DNA of 64,000 bases from Arthrobacter sp. SW1 (GTDB lineage: Bacteria; Actinomycetota; Actinomycetes; Actinomycetales; Micrococcaceae): assembly GCF_001766675.1 (NCBI RefSeq), contig NZ_MJLT01000012.1:124001-188000 (forward strand). The letters are read 5' to 3'. Below the pieces are notes generated by a model that worked only from the letters and a program-made list of their open reading frames with translations, was not told the DNA's origin and made no database searches. Shown here one piece after another: positions 26,178 to 34,821 of the stretch. Each line of letters opens with the position of its first letter. The stretch's first letter is position 1. The position numbers and the translations under genes are program-made.

Positions 26178-26293
26178 CGGCCGTCCGTTAATAGGCAACG
26201 AAAAAATGCGCAAAAGCGGCGGGTGAAACCGCTGAATCCGGGCGTACCGTGGAACCACCAAGAAGCGTCGGACACGAACTTCCAGGAGGAACC

Positions 26294-26584
26294 ATGACTG
26301 AACATGTTGCCGAAGTCTCCGCCTGCAGTGTTGGCAGTTGCGGGTTCAACCACGATGGCTGTACCGCGTACGGAATCACCATTGGCGGCACCACGGACCA
26401 CGCGTCCTGCGCCACCTTCATCGACACCACGGCCATGGGCGGCCTTCCCAAGGTCCTTGCCCACGTGGGTGCCTGCCAGCGCAGCGAGTGCATCCACAAC
26501 AACCACCTCATGTGCGAAGCGCACGATGTCAGGGTCGGACCGGGCGCGGAAGCCGCCGACTGCCTCACCTACCAGCACGCTTAA
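26294..26584 (+). CDS. DUF1540 cysteine-rich protein, two repeats
   Basis: The 96-residue protein has eight Cys (residues 11, 16, 23, 39, 61, 66, 74, 90) forming two copies of a C-x4-C-x6/7-C-x15-C motif, the DUF1540 pattern thought to bind metal. There is no signal peptide. AGGAGG sits six bases before ATG. The function is unknown; in other bacteria such proteins are stress- or spore-associated. A terminator follows, so it is probably its own transcript. Confidence 0.85.
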   Translation: MTEHVAEVSACSVGSCGFNHDGCTAYGITIGGTTDHASCATFIDTTAMGGLPKVLAHVGACQRSECIHNNHLMCEAHDVRVGPGAEAADCLTYQHA

Positions 26585-26596
26585 GGCCTGAAGCCG

Positions 26597-26629
26597 AACG
26601 GGCACGCTCCATCCGGAGCGTGCCCGTTT
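26597..26629 (+). terminator. Terminator after the DUF1540 gene
   Basis: Perfect 14-bp arms (26597-26610, 26615-26628) around ATCC, followed by a short T run (GTTTCC). Confidence 0.7.
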
Positions 26630-26684
26630 CCATGCCCGGGACAGATCATCCGAAGCCGACAGAAGAGGCGCGCATGACTTGAAA

Positions 26685-26846
26685 TGAAATCCCCTTTGTG
26701 TCCTATGTCATATTCAGCTCTCGCTCTGTACTGTATGAAGCGGTTGTTTCCGAACGGTTGTCACGAACTGTCAACCGGCCGGGCAGGCCACATTGATTGA
26801 TCCCGGCAGTCTCGCCCGGATCGCCTTCAGAAAGGTGCAATCACCC
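26685..26846 (+). promoter_or_regulatory. Promoter region of the subtilase gene
   Basis: The stretch is AT-rich compared with flanks. TTGAAA near 26681 and TATGTC near 26704 could form a promoter, and TATGAA near 26734 an alternative -10. A small inverted repeat (CGGTTG and CAACCG around 26755-26780) follows. Confidence 0.3.
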
Positions 26847-29800
26847 GTGAAATCAAGAGGAAAGAGCTTCGTGGGAAGCGGGGGTCTTCGAAGGGCTGCG
26901 GCACTCGCCGTCGGTGTCCCGGTGCTGCTGTCATCCATGGCGATGGCGCCGGCACAGGCCGCGCCGGCGCAGGGCAGCAACACCGCCGCCATCAAGAAGA
27001 ATCTTGATCCCAACGCATACAAGGACGGACGCTACATCGTGGTGCTCGCGGAAAAGCCCGCAGCCACCTACGACGGCGGCACCCCCGGCTACGCGGCCAC
27101 CAAGCCCAAGGCCGGCAAGAAACTCGACGTCCGCAAGACCGAGGTGAAGCGCTACCAGGCCCACCTCCAGCAGCAGCAGCGGGAAGTCGCCGCCCAGGAA
27201 AACGTCAGCATCAAGCGGGACTTCACCTCGGCGCTCAACGGCTTCAGCGCCAACCTCACGGCAGACCAGGCGGTCAACCTCGCCAAGAACCCCAAGGTTC
27301 TCCTGGTCGCCCCGGACACCCAGCGTTCACCCGATTACTCCACCACCGACTACCTGAAGCTCAGCGGCCCCGGCGGCCTCTGGGAGACCCGGTTCGGCGG
27401 CAAGGACAATGCCGGAGCCGGCACCGTGGTGGGTGTCATCGACACCGGCTACACGCCGTCGAGCGCTTTCTTCGAAGGCGAACCCGTGCAGCCGCTCGCC
27501 GGCAACCCCCAGGTGGGCGTGCCGTACCGCACCGATGACGGCAAGATCGCCATGCTGAAGGCCGACGGCGAAACGTTCGTGGGCGAATGCCAGACCGGCC
27601 AGGACTTTGACGGCACTGCGTGCAATTCCAAGGTCCTCAGCGCCCACTACTTCGCCGATGCCTTCCTCGAAACCGTTCCCGAAGAGCACCGCGCCCCGCA
27701 GGAGCGCATCTCCCCGGTGGACGTGGACAGCCACGGCACCCACACGGCCAGCACCGCAGCCGGCAACTCCGACGTCGAGGCCACCGTTGACGGCCGCAGC
27801 TTCGGCATCACCAGCGGCATCGCCCCCGCAGCCAAGCTCGCCGTGTACAAGGTGTGCTGGGAAGACGACGACCCCAACACGGGCGGCTGCTACGGCTCCG
27901 CTTCCGTTGACGCGATCGACCAGGCCATCGCCGACGGCGTCGATGTGCTGAATTACTCCATCTCCGGCTCCACGGACACCACCACCGATCCCGTGTCCCT
28001 GGCCTTCCTCTCCGCAGCGTCCGCCGGCATCTTCGTCGCGGTGTCCGCCGGCAACTCCGGCCCCACCGCGAGCACCGTCAACCACGGCGCACCCTGGCTG
28101 ACCACCGTTGCCGCCAGCAGCTTCTCCCAGGAACTGCAGGGCACCGTGGAATTCTCCGACGGCAGCAAGTACCGCGGCGCCAGCATCATGAACGCCGAAG
28201 TGCACGACGCCGGCGTGGTCCTTTCCGCCAACGCCGCCTCGGGCACCGGCAACGCAGCCCTCTGCGAACCCGGATCGCTGGACCCGGCCAAGATTGCCGG
28301 CAAGGTGGTGGTCTGTGACCGCGGCGTCGTAGCCCGCGTGGACAAGAGCGCCGAGGTCAAGCGCGGCGGCGGCGTCGGCATGATCCTGGTGAACCTCTCC
28401 GCCTCCTCCCTGGACACGGACAAGCACACCGTTCCCACCGTGCACGTGAACCCGCCGGCCACCGGCGAAATCAAGGAGAAGGTGGCCGCGAACCCGGCAC
28501 TGACGGTCTCCCTGATCGACCACGACACCACGGGGCTTCCCCTCGAAGCACAGCCGCAGATCGCCGGATTCTCTTCCCGCGGCCCGCTCTCGGCCACCGA
28601 TTCGGACCTGCTGAAGCCGGACATCGCCGCACCGGGCGTTGCCGTCCTGGCCGGCGTTTCACCGATCGGCACCGGCGGTGACACCTTCGGGTTCCTCTCC
28701 GGCACCTCCATGGCATCCCCGCACATCGCAGGCTTCGGCGCCCTGATCCTGGGCAAGAACCCCACCTGGTCCCCGGCCACGGTGAAGTCCGCCATGATGA
28801 CCACGGCCTCTGACGTGGTCAACGCCGACGGCAGCAAGAACACGGATGTCTTCGCCACCGGCGCTGGCCACATCAACGCTGCCCGCGTGCTGGATCCGGG
28901 CCTGGTGTACGACGCCACCACGGAGGACTACCTGAAGTTCATCCAGGGCACCGGCGTGGACCTGGGCATTCCGGGCCTCGGCAGCACCCCGGCGCGGAAC
29001 ATGAACGTTCCGTCCTTCGCCCTCGGCAACCTGGCCGGCAAGGTGGAGGTCACCCGTACCCTCACCGCGCTCACCCCGGGCATCTACCGCGCAAGCGCCA
29101 GCGTTCCCGGCGTCAACGTGAAGATCACCCCGTCCGTGCTGAACTTCGAGGCAGCCGGCCAGAAGAAGACCTTCAAGGTCACCTTCGAGAACAAGAACGC
29201 GGCCCTCTCGCAGTTCGCCATGGGCTCCCTGAAGTGGGAGGGTGCCGGCAAGTCGGTGGTTTCCCCGGTGGCGGTGCGCCCGCAGTCCGTGATCGCGGGC
29301 AAGGACCTCGCCTTCACTTCGGACCAGGCCAACGGTTCCGCGATGATCGACATCGTCTCGGGCACGGACAAGCCGACGGCGGTCACCCTGGACGGCCTGT
29401 CCAAGGCCGATTCCTCGGCTGCTGAACTCGTCCCGGGCCCGGCTGCGGTGGAGAACAACGCCTCCAACTTCGTCAAGGAAGCCACCGTTGCGGAGGGCGC
29501 GGCGCTCGCCAAGTTCTCCGTGATCTCGGCCGACGACGCCGCGGACTTCGACCTGTACGTGTTCACGCCGTCCGGTGAACTGCTGACCGCTGCCACCGCA
29601 AGCGCCAGCGAATCCCTCTCGATCGAGAACCCGGAAGCCGGCACCTACACCGTCCTGGCCAACCTGTTCGCCAGCCCGGACAACCGGGCCACCCAGGCCA
29701 GCGTGGATGCCGCCATCCTCGGCAGCAACGAAGGCAACGCCACGGTGACGCCGAACCCGATCAAGCTGAAGAACGGCAAGAAGGGCCAGATCACCCTGGC

Positions 29801-29996
29801 CTGGACCGGCCTGGAACCGGGCTCCTACATCGGCCGCCTGAGCTTCGACGGGACCAGCGCACCGAGCTTCGTTTCCGTGATCATCACGGGTGACGGCGCG
29901 GTGGCGGTTGCTCCCGAACAGCAGCTGAACAACGGCGTCCCCGCCCAGGAGAAGCTGCAGGACGAGGAACGCGAGCTCCCGGACAACGCGGGCTGA
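26847..29996 (+). CDS. Secreted subtilisin-like serine protease with inhibitor and PA domains
   Basis: The 1049-residue protease (GTG start at 26847) has a signal peptide ending near AQA-AP (residue 39). An I9 propeptide inhibitor spans about 60-160. The S8 domain has catalytic Asp199 (GVIDTGYT), His296 (VDSHGTHT), Asn403 (SAGNSGP) and Ser621 (LSGTSMASPH). A protease-associated domain of about 100 residues (about 440-540) is inserted between Asn and Ser. C-terminal regions about 690-1040 resemble fibronectin-type and prepeptidase domains. This layout matches large actinobacterial and plant-type subtilases that degrade extracellular protein. A GTG at 26871 is an alternative start. A strong terminator follows. 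Confidence 0.92.
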   Translation: MKSRGKSFVGSGGLRRAAALAVGVPVLLSSMAMAPAQAAPAQGSNTAAIKKNLDPNAYKDGRYIVVLAEKPAATYDGGTPGYAATKPKAGKKLDVRKTEVKRYQAHLQQQQREVAAQENVSIKRDFTSALNGFSANLTADQAVNLAKNPKVLLVAPDTQRSPDYSTTDYLKLSGPGGLWETRFGGKDNAGAGTVVGVIDTGYTPSSAFFEGEPVQPLAGNPQVGVPYRTDDGKIAMLKADGETFVGECQTGQDFDGTACNSKVLSAHYFADAFLETVPEEHRAPQERISPVDVDSHGTHTASTAAGNSDVEATVDGRSFGITSGIAPAAKLAVYKVCWEDDDPNTGGCYGSASVDAIDQAIADGVDVLNYSISGSTDTTTDPVSLAFLSAASAGIFVAVSAGNSGPTASTVNHGAPWLTTVAASSFSQELQGTVEFSDGSKYRGASIMNAEVHDAGVVLSANAASGTGNAALCEPGSLDPAKIAGKVVVCDRGVVARVDKSAEVKRGGGVGMILVNLSASSLDTDKHTVPTVHVNPPATGEIKEKVAANPALTVSLIDHDTTGLPLEAQPQIAGFSSRGPLSATDSDLLKPDIAAPGVAVLAGVSPIGTGGDTFGFLSGTSMASPHIAGFGALILGKNPTWSPATVKSAMMTTASDVVNADGSKNTDVFATGAGHINAARVLDPGLVYDATTEDYLKFIQGTGVDLGIPGLGSTPARNMNVPSFALGNLAGKVEVTRTLTALTPGIYRASASVPGVNVKITPSVLNFEAAGQKKTFKVTFENKNAALSQFAMGSLKWEGAGKSVVSPVAVRPQSVIAGKDLAFTSDQANGSAMIDIVSGTDKPTAVTLDGLSKADSSAAELVPGPAAVENNASNFVKEATVAEGAALAKFSVISADDAADFDLYVFTPSGELLTAATASASESLSIENPEAGTYTVLANLFASPDNRATQASVDAAILGSNEGNATVTPNPIKLKNGKKGQITLAWTGLEPGSYIGRLSFDGTSAPSFVSVIITGDGAVAVAPEQQLNNGVPAQEKLQDEERELPDNAG

Positions 29997-30018
29997 CGTA
30001 AACCTCACCACACACAGG

Positions 30019-30054
30019 CTGCGGTCGGCGGTAATCCCGCCGGCCGCAGTTTTT
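30019..30054 (+). terminator. Terminator after the subtilase gene
   Basis: 13-bp arms (30019-30031, 30037-30049) with one wobble pair and a five-base loop, followed by TTTTT (30050-30054). Confidence 0.9.
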
Positions 30055-30157
30055 GTCTGCGCTCCTGCCCCTTGCCCTCTTCCACCTCTTGCACACCGGC
30101 GCCCGACGGGTGTCGAATCGGTGTAACGTCCGGCTGCAGCTTTCCCAGGAGGTGCCC

Positions 30158-32305
30158 ATGTCGGCCAAGAACGGAAACAGCCAAGGCAAGGCAGGCGGCC
30201 CGGGCAAGGAAGCCCGCCGCAACGACGCCACCGCCGGCCTGGCCGCCGAACAAGCGGACATGATCCGCAACGTCGCCTTGGTGGGGCATTCGGGCGCGGG
30301 CAAGACGACGCTGGTGGAGGCCCTCCTCGCGGCTACCGGCGTGATCTCCCGGATGGGCTCGGTGGTGGACGGCACCACTGTGGGCGATTCGGACCCGGCC
30401 GCCGTCCACCAGCAGCGCTCCGTGGGCCTGTCCGTGGTTCCGCTGCTCCTGGACGGGGTGAAGGTGAACCTGATCGACACCCCCGGGTATGCAGACTTCA
30501 CGGGCGAACTCCGTGCCGGGCTCCGTGCTGCAGATGCCGCCCTGTTCGTGGTGTCCGCGAACGACGGCGTGGATGCCGCCACGGTGGCGCTCTGGCAGGA
30601 ATGCGAACGCGCCGGGACGCCCCGGGCCGTGGCGGTCAGCAGGCTGGACCATCCGCGCGCGGACTATGACGCCGCCGTCGCTGCGTGCCGGGACGCGTTC
30701 GGCGAGTCCGTTCTTCCCTTGCAACTGCCGCTGCGGGAAGGCGGTGAGGTCAGCGGCCTGCTGGACCTGCTTGGCAGGACGGTTTCCGGAACAGCCGACG
30801 ACGGCGGGCAGCCGGCCAGGCGACCGGCGGAGCAGGCGGAACTCGCCGCCGTCGAAGGGAACCGCGCCGAACTCATTGAGGGGATCATCGCCGAAAGCGA
30901 GGACGAAACCCTCATGGACCGCTACCTGGGCGGGGAAGAGATCGCCCTGGACACCTTGGTCGCGGACCTGGAGACCGCCGTCGCGCGCGGGTCCTTCTTC
31001 CCGGTCTTGGCGGTGTCCGCGCTCACCGGGCTCGGCCTGGCGGAACTCCTGGAGTTCCTGCGCCGGGCCTTCCCGTCGCCGCTGGAGCGTGCCCTGCCGG
31101 AGGCCACCGGCTTGGACGGGGCACCCCGCAAGCGCTTGTCCTGTGATCCGGACGGCCCGTTGCTCGCCGAGGTGGTGCGGACCAGCGTGGATTCCTTCCT
31201 GGGGAAGGTCTGCCTGGTCAGGGTCTTTTCCGGGACCCTGCGGGAAGACACGGCCGTCCATGTGGGCGGCCGTGGTTTGTCCGGGCGCGGCCACCCCGAC
31301 CACGACGCCGACGAACGGGCCAGCCACCTGTACTCGCCCTGGGGGCCTGCCTTGCGGGCCGTGCCCTATTGCGTGGCCGGCGATATCTGCGCGCTCAGCA
31401 AGGTGGCCAGCGCCGAAACCGGGGATACCGTCTCGGCCAAGGACGATCCGATGCTGATCAAGGTGTGGGAGATGCCCGAGCCCCTGCTGCCCCTTGCGGT
31501 CGAGGCCGCCGCGCGCAGCGATGAGGACGCGCTCGCGAAAGGCCTGGCCAGGATCGCGGCCGGTGACCCGGCGCTGCGCGTGGAACGGAACCCCGAAACC
31601 CACCAGCTGGTGCTGTGGTGCACCGGGCAGGCCCACGCCGACGTCGTCCTGGACCGCCTCCGCGAGCAGGGGGTCAAGCTGCAGACCGTGGACGTCATCA
31701 CCCCGCTGCGGGAAACGTTCGCCGCCCCGGCGAGCGGACACGGCCGCTACGTGAAGCAATCCGGCGGGCACGGGCAGTTCGCCATCTGCGACATCGACGT
31801 CGAACCCCTGGAACGCGGCGCCGGATTCGAGTTCGTGGACAAGGTGGTGGGCGGCGTGATTCCGGGCCCGTTCATCACCTCCGTGGAAAAGGGCGTGCGC
31901 GCCCAGATGCAGAAGGGGGTGGCCGAGGGCTTCCCCGTAGTGGACATCAGGGTCACCTTGCACGGCGGCAAGACCCACAGCGTGGACTCCTCGGACGCCG
32001 CGTTCCAGGCCGCCGGCGCCCTGGCCCTGCGCGAAGCCGCCGCGGCCGGAAGGATCCAGTTGCTTGAACCGGTGTCCTCCGTGGTGCTCCGCGTCCCGGA
32101 CGATTACGTGGGCGCGGTGATGAGCGATCTTTCTGCCCGCCGCGGCCGCCTCACCGGAACCTCATCGGAGGAGGGCTACACCGAGATCACGGCCGAGGTG
32201 CCGGACAAGGAACTGCTGCGCTACGCGCTGGACCTCCGCGCGCTCACTGCCGGCGGCGGCAGTTTCCAACGCAGCTACCTGCGGCACGAACCCGTGCCGT
32301 CCTAG
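30158..32305 (+). CDS. EF-G2-type translation factor GTPase
   Basis: The 715-residue protein is an EF-G paralogue of the FusA2/EF-G2 group common in actinobacteria. It has G1 GHSGAGKTT (about 43-51), G3 DTPGYADF, and the EF-G domain IV-V region with YVKQSGGHGQFA and GGKTHSVDSSD. G4 is SRLD instead of NKxD, and no switch Thr loop of housekeeping EF-G type is seen. The housekeeping fusA must be elsewhere. The Lys-rich N-terminal tail is short. Start 30158 has AGGAGG upstream. Its role in translation is not settled. It overlaps the convergent neighbour by four bases. Confidence 0.85.
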   Translation: MSAKNGNSQGKAGGPGKEARRNDATAGLAAEQADMIRNVALVGHSGAGKTTLVEALLAATGVISRMGSVVDGTTVGDSDPAAVHQQRSVGLSVVPLLLDGVKVNLIDTPGYADFTGELRAGLRAADAALFVVSANDGVDAATVALWQECERAGTPRAVAVSRLDHPRADYDAAVAACRDAFGESVLPLQLPLREGGEVSGLLDLLGRTVSGTADDGGQPARRPAEQAELAAVEGNRAELIEGIIAESEDETLMDRYLGGEEIALDTLVADLETAVARGSFFPVLAVSALTGLGLAELLEFLRRAFPSPLERALPEATGLDGAPRKRLSCDPDGPLLAEVVRTSVDSFLGKVCLVRVFSGTLREDTAVHVGGRGLSGRGHPDHDADERASHLYSPWGPALRAVPYCVAGDICALSKVASAETGDTVSAKDDPMLIKVWEMPEPLLPLAVEAAARSDEDALAKGLARIAAGDPALRVERNPETHQLVLWCTGQAHADVVLDRLREQGVKLQTVDVITPLRETFAAPASGHGRYVKQSGGHGQFAICDIDVEPLERGAGFEFVDKVVGGVIPGPFITSVEKGVRAQMQKGVAEGFPVVDIRVTLHGGKTHSVDSSDAAFQAAGALALREAAAAGRIQLLEPVSSVVLRVPDDYVGAVMSDLSARRGRLTGTSSEEGYTEITAEVPDKELLRYALDLRALTAGGGSFQRSYLRHEPVPS

Positions 32306-32661
32306 ATCGCGCCGTCGGACCCCGGAACGCCGCCCAGCAGGGGCGCCATGCTGCGCCATTTCGCGATCTCGCAGCCATCCGTGCGGCTGAAGCGGGCCGT
32401 GACCTGGCGGCCACGGAAGCGGCCGGTCACGGTGGCCGTCTGCGGACCGCCGTACTGCTGGGTGCAGCGGCGGTCCGGCCGCGGCACCGGAAAGAAGATC
32501 TCTTCGCCGTACTGCTCGACGGCGGCAAGCGCCGCCCGCGGGTCCGGAACCGTGGAGCCCTCGGCCGCTTCGCCGTCGGCGGCAAGCAGCACGAACTGCC
32601 GTTCCGGCGCACCCGGCGCGTCCAACAGCGTGACGGTCAGTTCGACGTCGTAGGTGGTCAT
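32302..32661 (-). CDS. Leaderless SSI-like (subtilisin inhibitor) protein
   Basis: The 119-residue protein resembles the Streptomyces subtilisin inhibitor fold and is clearly related to the lipoprotein at 33595-34197. Shared elements are CT-x-QYGGP (Cys66), T-x-TG/VSG strands and DGCEI (Cys97), with spacing of 31 that matches the SSI reactive-loop disulfide. The first SSI disulfide is absent, because the positions are Ala. It has no signal peptide, which is unusual for an inhibitor of secreted proteases. The reactive-loop residue aligned with SSI P1 Met is Gln. The start has AGGAAAGG upstream; the stop overlaps EF-G2's by CTAG. Inhibitory function is unproven. Confidence 0.65.
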   Translation of the reverse strand: MTTYDVELTVTLLDAPGAPERQFVLLAADGEAAEGSTVPDPRAALAAVEQYGEEIFFPVPRPDRRCTQQYGGPQTATVTGRFRGRQVTARFSRTDGCEIAKWRSMAPLLGGVPGSDGAI

Positions 32662-32681
32662 CAAGGGCCTTTCCTGGTTCC

Positions 32682-33611
32682 TTAGCCGAGCAGCTCCAGC
32701 AGCGGGCGGATTTCCGCCAGCAGCCGGCCGCGCAGTTCCTGGGCTTCCGCGGCGAAAGCCCGTTGCTGCCCAACGTACTCGTTCTTGCCCTCGGGAGTCT
32801 CGATCCGGATGGCCGGGTAGCCCCATTCGCTCAACTCGTAGGGGGAGGCCTGCATGTCCATGGCCCGGATCCGCCAGGAAAGCTCGAAGCAGTCCATCAC
32901 CAGTTCGCTCGGCAGCGCCGGGGCCAGCTTGTAGGCCCACTTGTAGAGGTCCATGTTGGCGTGCAGGCAGCCGGGTTGTTCCATGAAGCGCTGGGTTTCG
33001 CGGGTGGGCTGGAGCTCGTTCAGCGGGACGGCGTCCGGGGTGTAGAACCGGAAGGCGTCGAAGTGCGAACAGCGGATCCTATTCTCCTCCACCACGGCAT
33101 CCGTGCCCTCCGAACCGAGCCTTAGCGTCAGGTATTCGTGGCGGAGGTCGAACTTGTCCTGCCGGTACACCATGGCCCATTCGTGCAGCCCGAAACACGC
33201 GAACTGGGCGGGGCGGGCGGTGGTGCCGGACAGGATGATCCCGGCGAAGCGCAGGGCCTCGGCGCGGTCGGTCACGAAGCGGCCGCGGTCGAAAGTGACC
33301 GCCACGCTTCCGGCGGGCAGGCCGGCGGCCGCCAGCCCGGCGTCGTCGAGCTGGGTGTAGTACTTCCACCCGGCGCGCTCCGAGGCCCGTTTGCCGCACA
33401 GCACGGTACCGTCGCCCGGGTGCCAGCGCAGCAGCTGCCCGGGCTTCTGGGTGTAGTACGTGAAGAGGAAATCCTCCACCGGGTGCTTCTTCCCGGCGGA
33501 GCGCCGTTCCAGGTACGGATCCGCGTAGCGCCGGACGCGTTCATGGTGGGCCGCTTCCAGCAGGAGCCATTGCTCTTCCGGAAGCAGCCGCAGCTCAGTC
33601 GTCAACGCCAC
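32682..33611 (-). CDS. Conserved actinobacterial protein, often annotated as 3-methyladenine DNA glycosylase
   Basis: The 309-residue soluble protein is of a family that databases commonly label 3-methyladenine DNA glycosylase. Recognisable stretches are HPVEDFLFTYYTQKPGQLLRW, CFGLHEWAMVYR, ENRIRCSHFDAFRFYT and QPGCLHANMDLYKWAYKL. I see no helix-hairpin-helix-GPD, AlkA or MPG motif, so the label is weak; the many His, Trp and Tyr hint at a metal or ligand pocket. GTG 33611, overlapping the upstream stop, is the likely start (TTG 33605 is possible). It lies between two SSI-like genes in one operon. Confidence 0.55.
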   Translation of the reverse strand: MALTTELRLLPEEQWLLLEAAHHERVRRYADPYLERRSAGKKHPVEDFLFTYYTQKPGQLLRWHPGDGTVLCGKRASERAGWKYYTQLDDAGLAAAGLPAGSVAVTFDRGRFVTDRAEALRFAGIILSGTTARPAQFACFGLHEWAMVYRQDKFDLRHEYLTLRLGSEGTDAVVEENRIRCSHFDAFRFYTPDAVPLNELQPTRETQRFMEQPGCLHANMDLYKWAYKLAPALPSELVMDCFELSWRIRAMDMQASPYELSEWGYPAIRIETPEGKNEYVGQQRAFAAEAQELRGRLLAEIRPLLELLG

Positions 33612-34197
33612 TGGAGCCAAGCACCGCCTTGGCGCCTTCCCACGCGCCGATTTCGCAGCCGTCGGTGAGCTTGTAGGAGGACTCGACCCCAACGCCGTCC
33701 ACGGCGCCGCTGACCACTGCCGTCTCCGGTCCACCGTATTGCATGGTGCAGGCGCGGTCCGTAGGCCGCGGGGCGCGCGTGAGCAGTGCCGGGTTGTCCT
33801 TCAGGGCCGCGCACGCCGCGGCGGCATTGGGGTGCTTGCTCTCGCCGGTCGGCGCACCGTCCCGGCACACCAGGGTGTAGCTGAGGGGTTCCGTGCCGGG
33901 TGCGGGGGTGATGATGATCGACAGTTCGGCGTCGCCCTTGCCGGGGCTTGCCGGTGTGCCCGACGGCGGTGCAGGAGCCGGCTTGGTACCGGGCGATTCT
34001 GTTTCGTCCGGCAACAGTCCGCCAGGGCTGCTGCTTCCGTTGCTCGGGCTTGCGTCGGGCGCGGGCGAGGTGGCGGCCGGCGGGGTGGACGCGGGCGTTC
34101 CGCCGCCGTTACCGGGGGAGCAGGCGGCCAGCCCGATGACGGCGGACCCTGCCATAGCGGCGACGGCCAGGGCCGTCCGGAAGATACGCGATCGCAT
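33595..34197 (-). CDS. SSI-like inhibitor domain lipoprotein
   Basis: The 200-residue protein has a lipoprotein signal peptide (lipobox LAAC, Cys26), a Pro/Ser/Thr spacer (about 30-88) and a C-terminal SSI-like domain. Four Cys (111, 129, 150, 181) match the two SSI disulfides, with a CTMQYGGP reactive-loop segment placing Met in the P1-like position as in Streptomyces SSI. It would be anchored outside the membrane and could restrain a secreted serine protease. The start at 34197 has AAGGAG nine bases upstream. It follows the regulator by 25 bases. Confidence 0.75.
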   Translation of the reverse strand: MRSRIFRTALAVAAMAGSAVIGLAACSPGNGGGTPASTPPAATSPAPDASPSNGSSSPGGLLPDETESPGTKPAPAPPSGTPASPGKGDAELSIIITPAPGTEPLSYTLVCRDGAPTGESKHPNAAAACAALKDNPALLTRAPRPTDRACTMQYGGPETAVVSGAVDGVGVESSYKLTDGCEIGAWEGAKAVLGSSGVDD

Positions 34198-34222
34198 GAG
34201 GGGCTCCTTGCTTTCTGCCATT

Positions 34223-34708
34223 TTATCGCCGGGCGGCCGCCGCGGGCCCGGCCGGGGCCAGAGGTGCTGAGCGCTGCGTGGCGGCGATCAGTCCGGTCAT
34301 GGCGGCGTGGAGCTCGGCCACTTCTTCCCGGCTCAAGCCCAGGCGTTCCATGATGGTGCCCGGCACCTGGGTGGCTTGCTCCCGGAGGGCGGCGCCGGCG
34401 TCGGTCAGGGTCACGGCCAGGGCGCGTTCATTGCCGGGGACGCGCTCGCGGGTGAGCAGCCCGGCTTCTTCCAGGCGGCGCAGGATCGGCGAAAGCGTGG
34501 CGGGTTCGTGGAGCAGGGCATCGCTGATGTCCTTGAGCGTGCGCGGGCTGCGCTCCCACAGAGCGAGCATCACCAGGTACTGCGGATGCGTCAGCCCCAT
34601 GCGTTCCAGCACCGGCTTGTAGATTCCCACGACGCTGCGCGACGCGACCGTCAGGGCGAAGCACAGCTGGCGCTCGAGCAGGAGGTCGTCATCTGCGGGG
34701 GTGGACAT
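34223..34708 (-). CDS. MarR-family regulator, OhrR-like
   Basis: The 161-residue winged-helix regulator has the OhrR-type N-terminus RQLCFALTVASRSVVGIYKP with Cys16 at the position of the peroxide-sensing Cys15 of Bacillus OhrR. The Tyr30 counterpart is present, but the counterpart of OhrR Tyr40 is His41. The DNA-binding part is LKDISDALLHEPATLSPILR and the wing contains RERVPGNERALAVTLT. No ohr gene is adjacent; instead it leads the SSI operon. A palindrome lies in its promoter. Organic peroxide sensing is a family-based guess. Confidence 0.75.
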   Translation of the reverse strand: MSTPADDDLLLERQLCFALTVASRSVVGIYKPVLERMGLTHPQYLVMLALWERSPRTLKDISDALLHEPATLSPILRRLEEAGLLTRERVPGNERALAVTLTDAGAALREQATQVPGTIMERLGLSREEVAELHAAMTGLIAATQRSAPLAPAGPAAAARR

Positions 34709-34762
34709 GTTCCTCCTTGGGGGAGTAGAAGACGAGGCCAGTTTAGCTTGTTGGGCTAATTA

Positions 34763-34786
34763 TTAGTGCACTAACAGTTAGTGTAC
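34763..34786. promoter_or_regulatory. Palindromic operator candidate for the MarR/OhrR-like protein
   Basis: TTAGTGCACTAA is a perfect 12-bp palindrome at 34763-34774, and a related inverted copy TTAGTGTAC follows at 34778-34786. The AT-rich setting between two divergent genes suits a MarR operator. Confidence 0.6.
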
Positions 34787-34821
34787 GCTGGAGCCATCAG
34801 GAGCCCACAGAGGGAGCAGAA

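Noticed and set aside
30158..32305. Loss of the NKxD motif in the EF-G-like GTPase as a sign of a dead gene
   Set aside because: The reading frame is intact and SRLD-type variation occurs in the EF-G2 group, so this is treated as a family trait.
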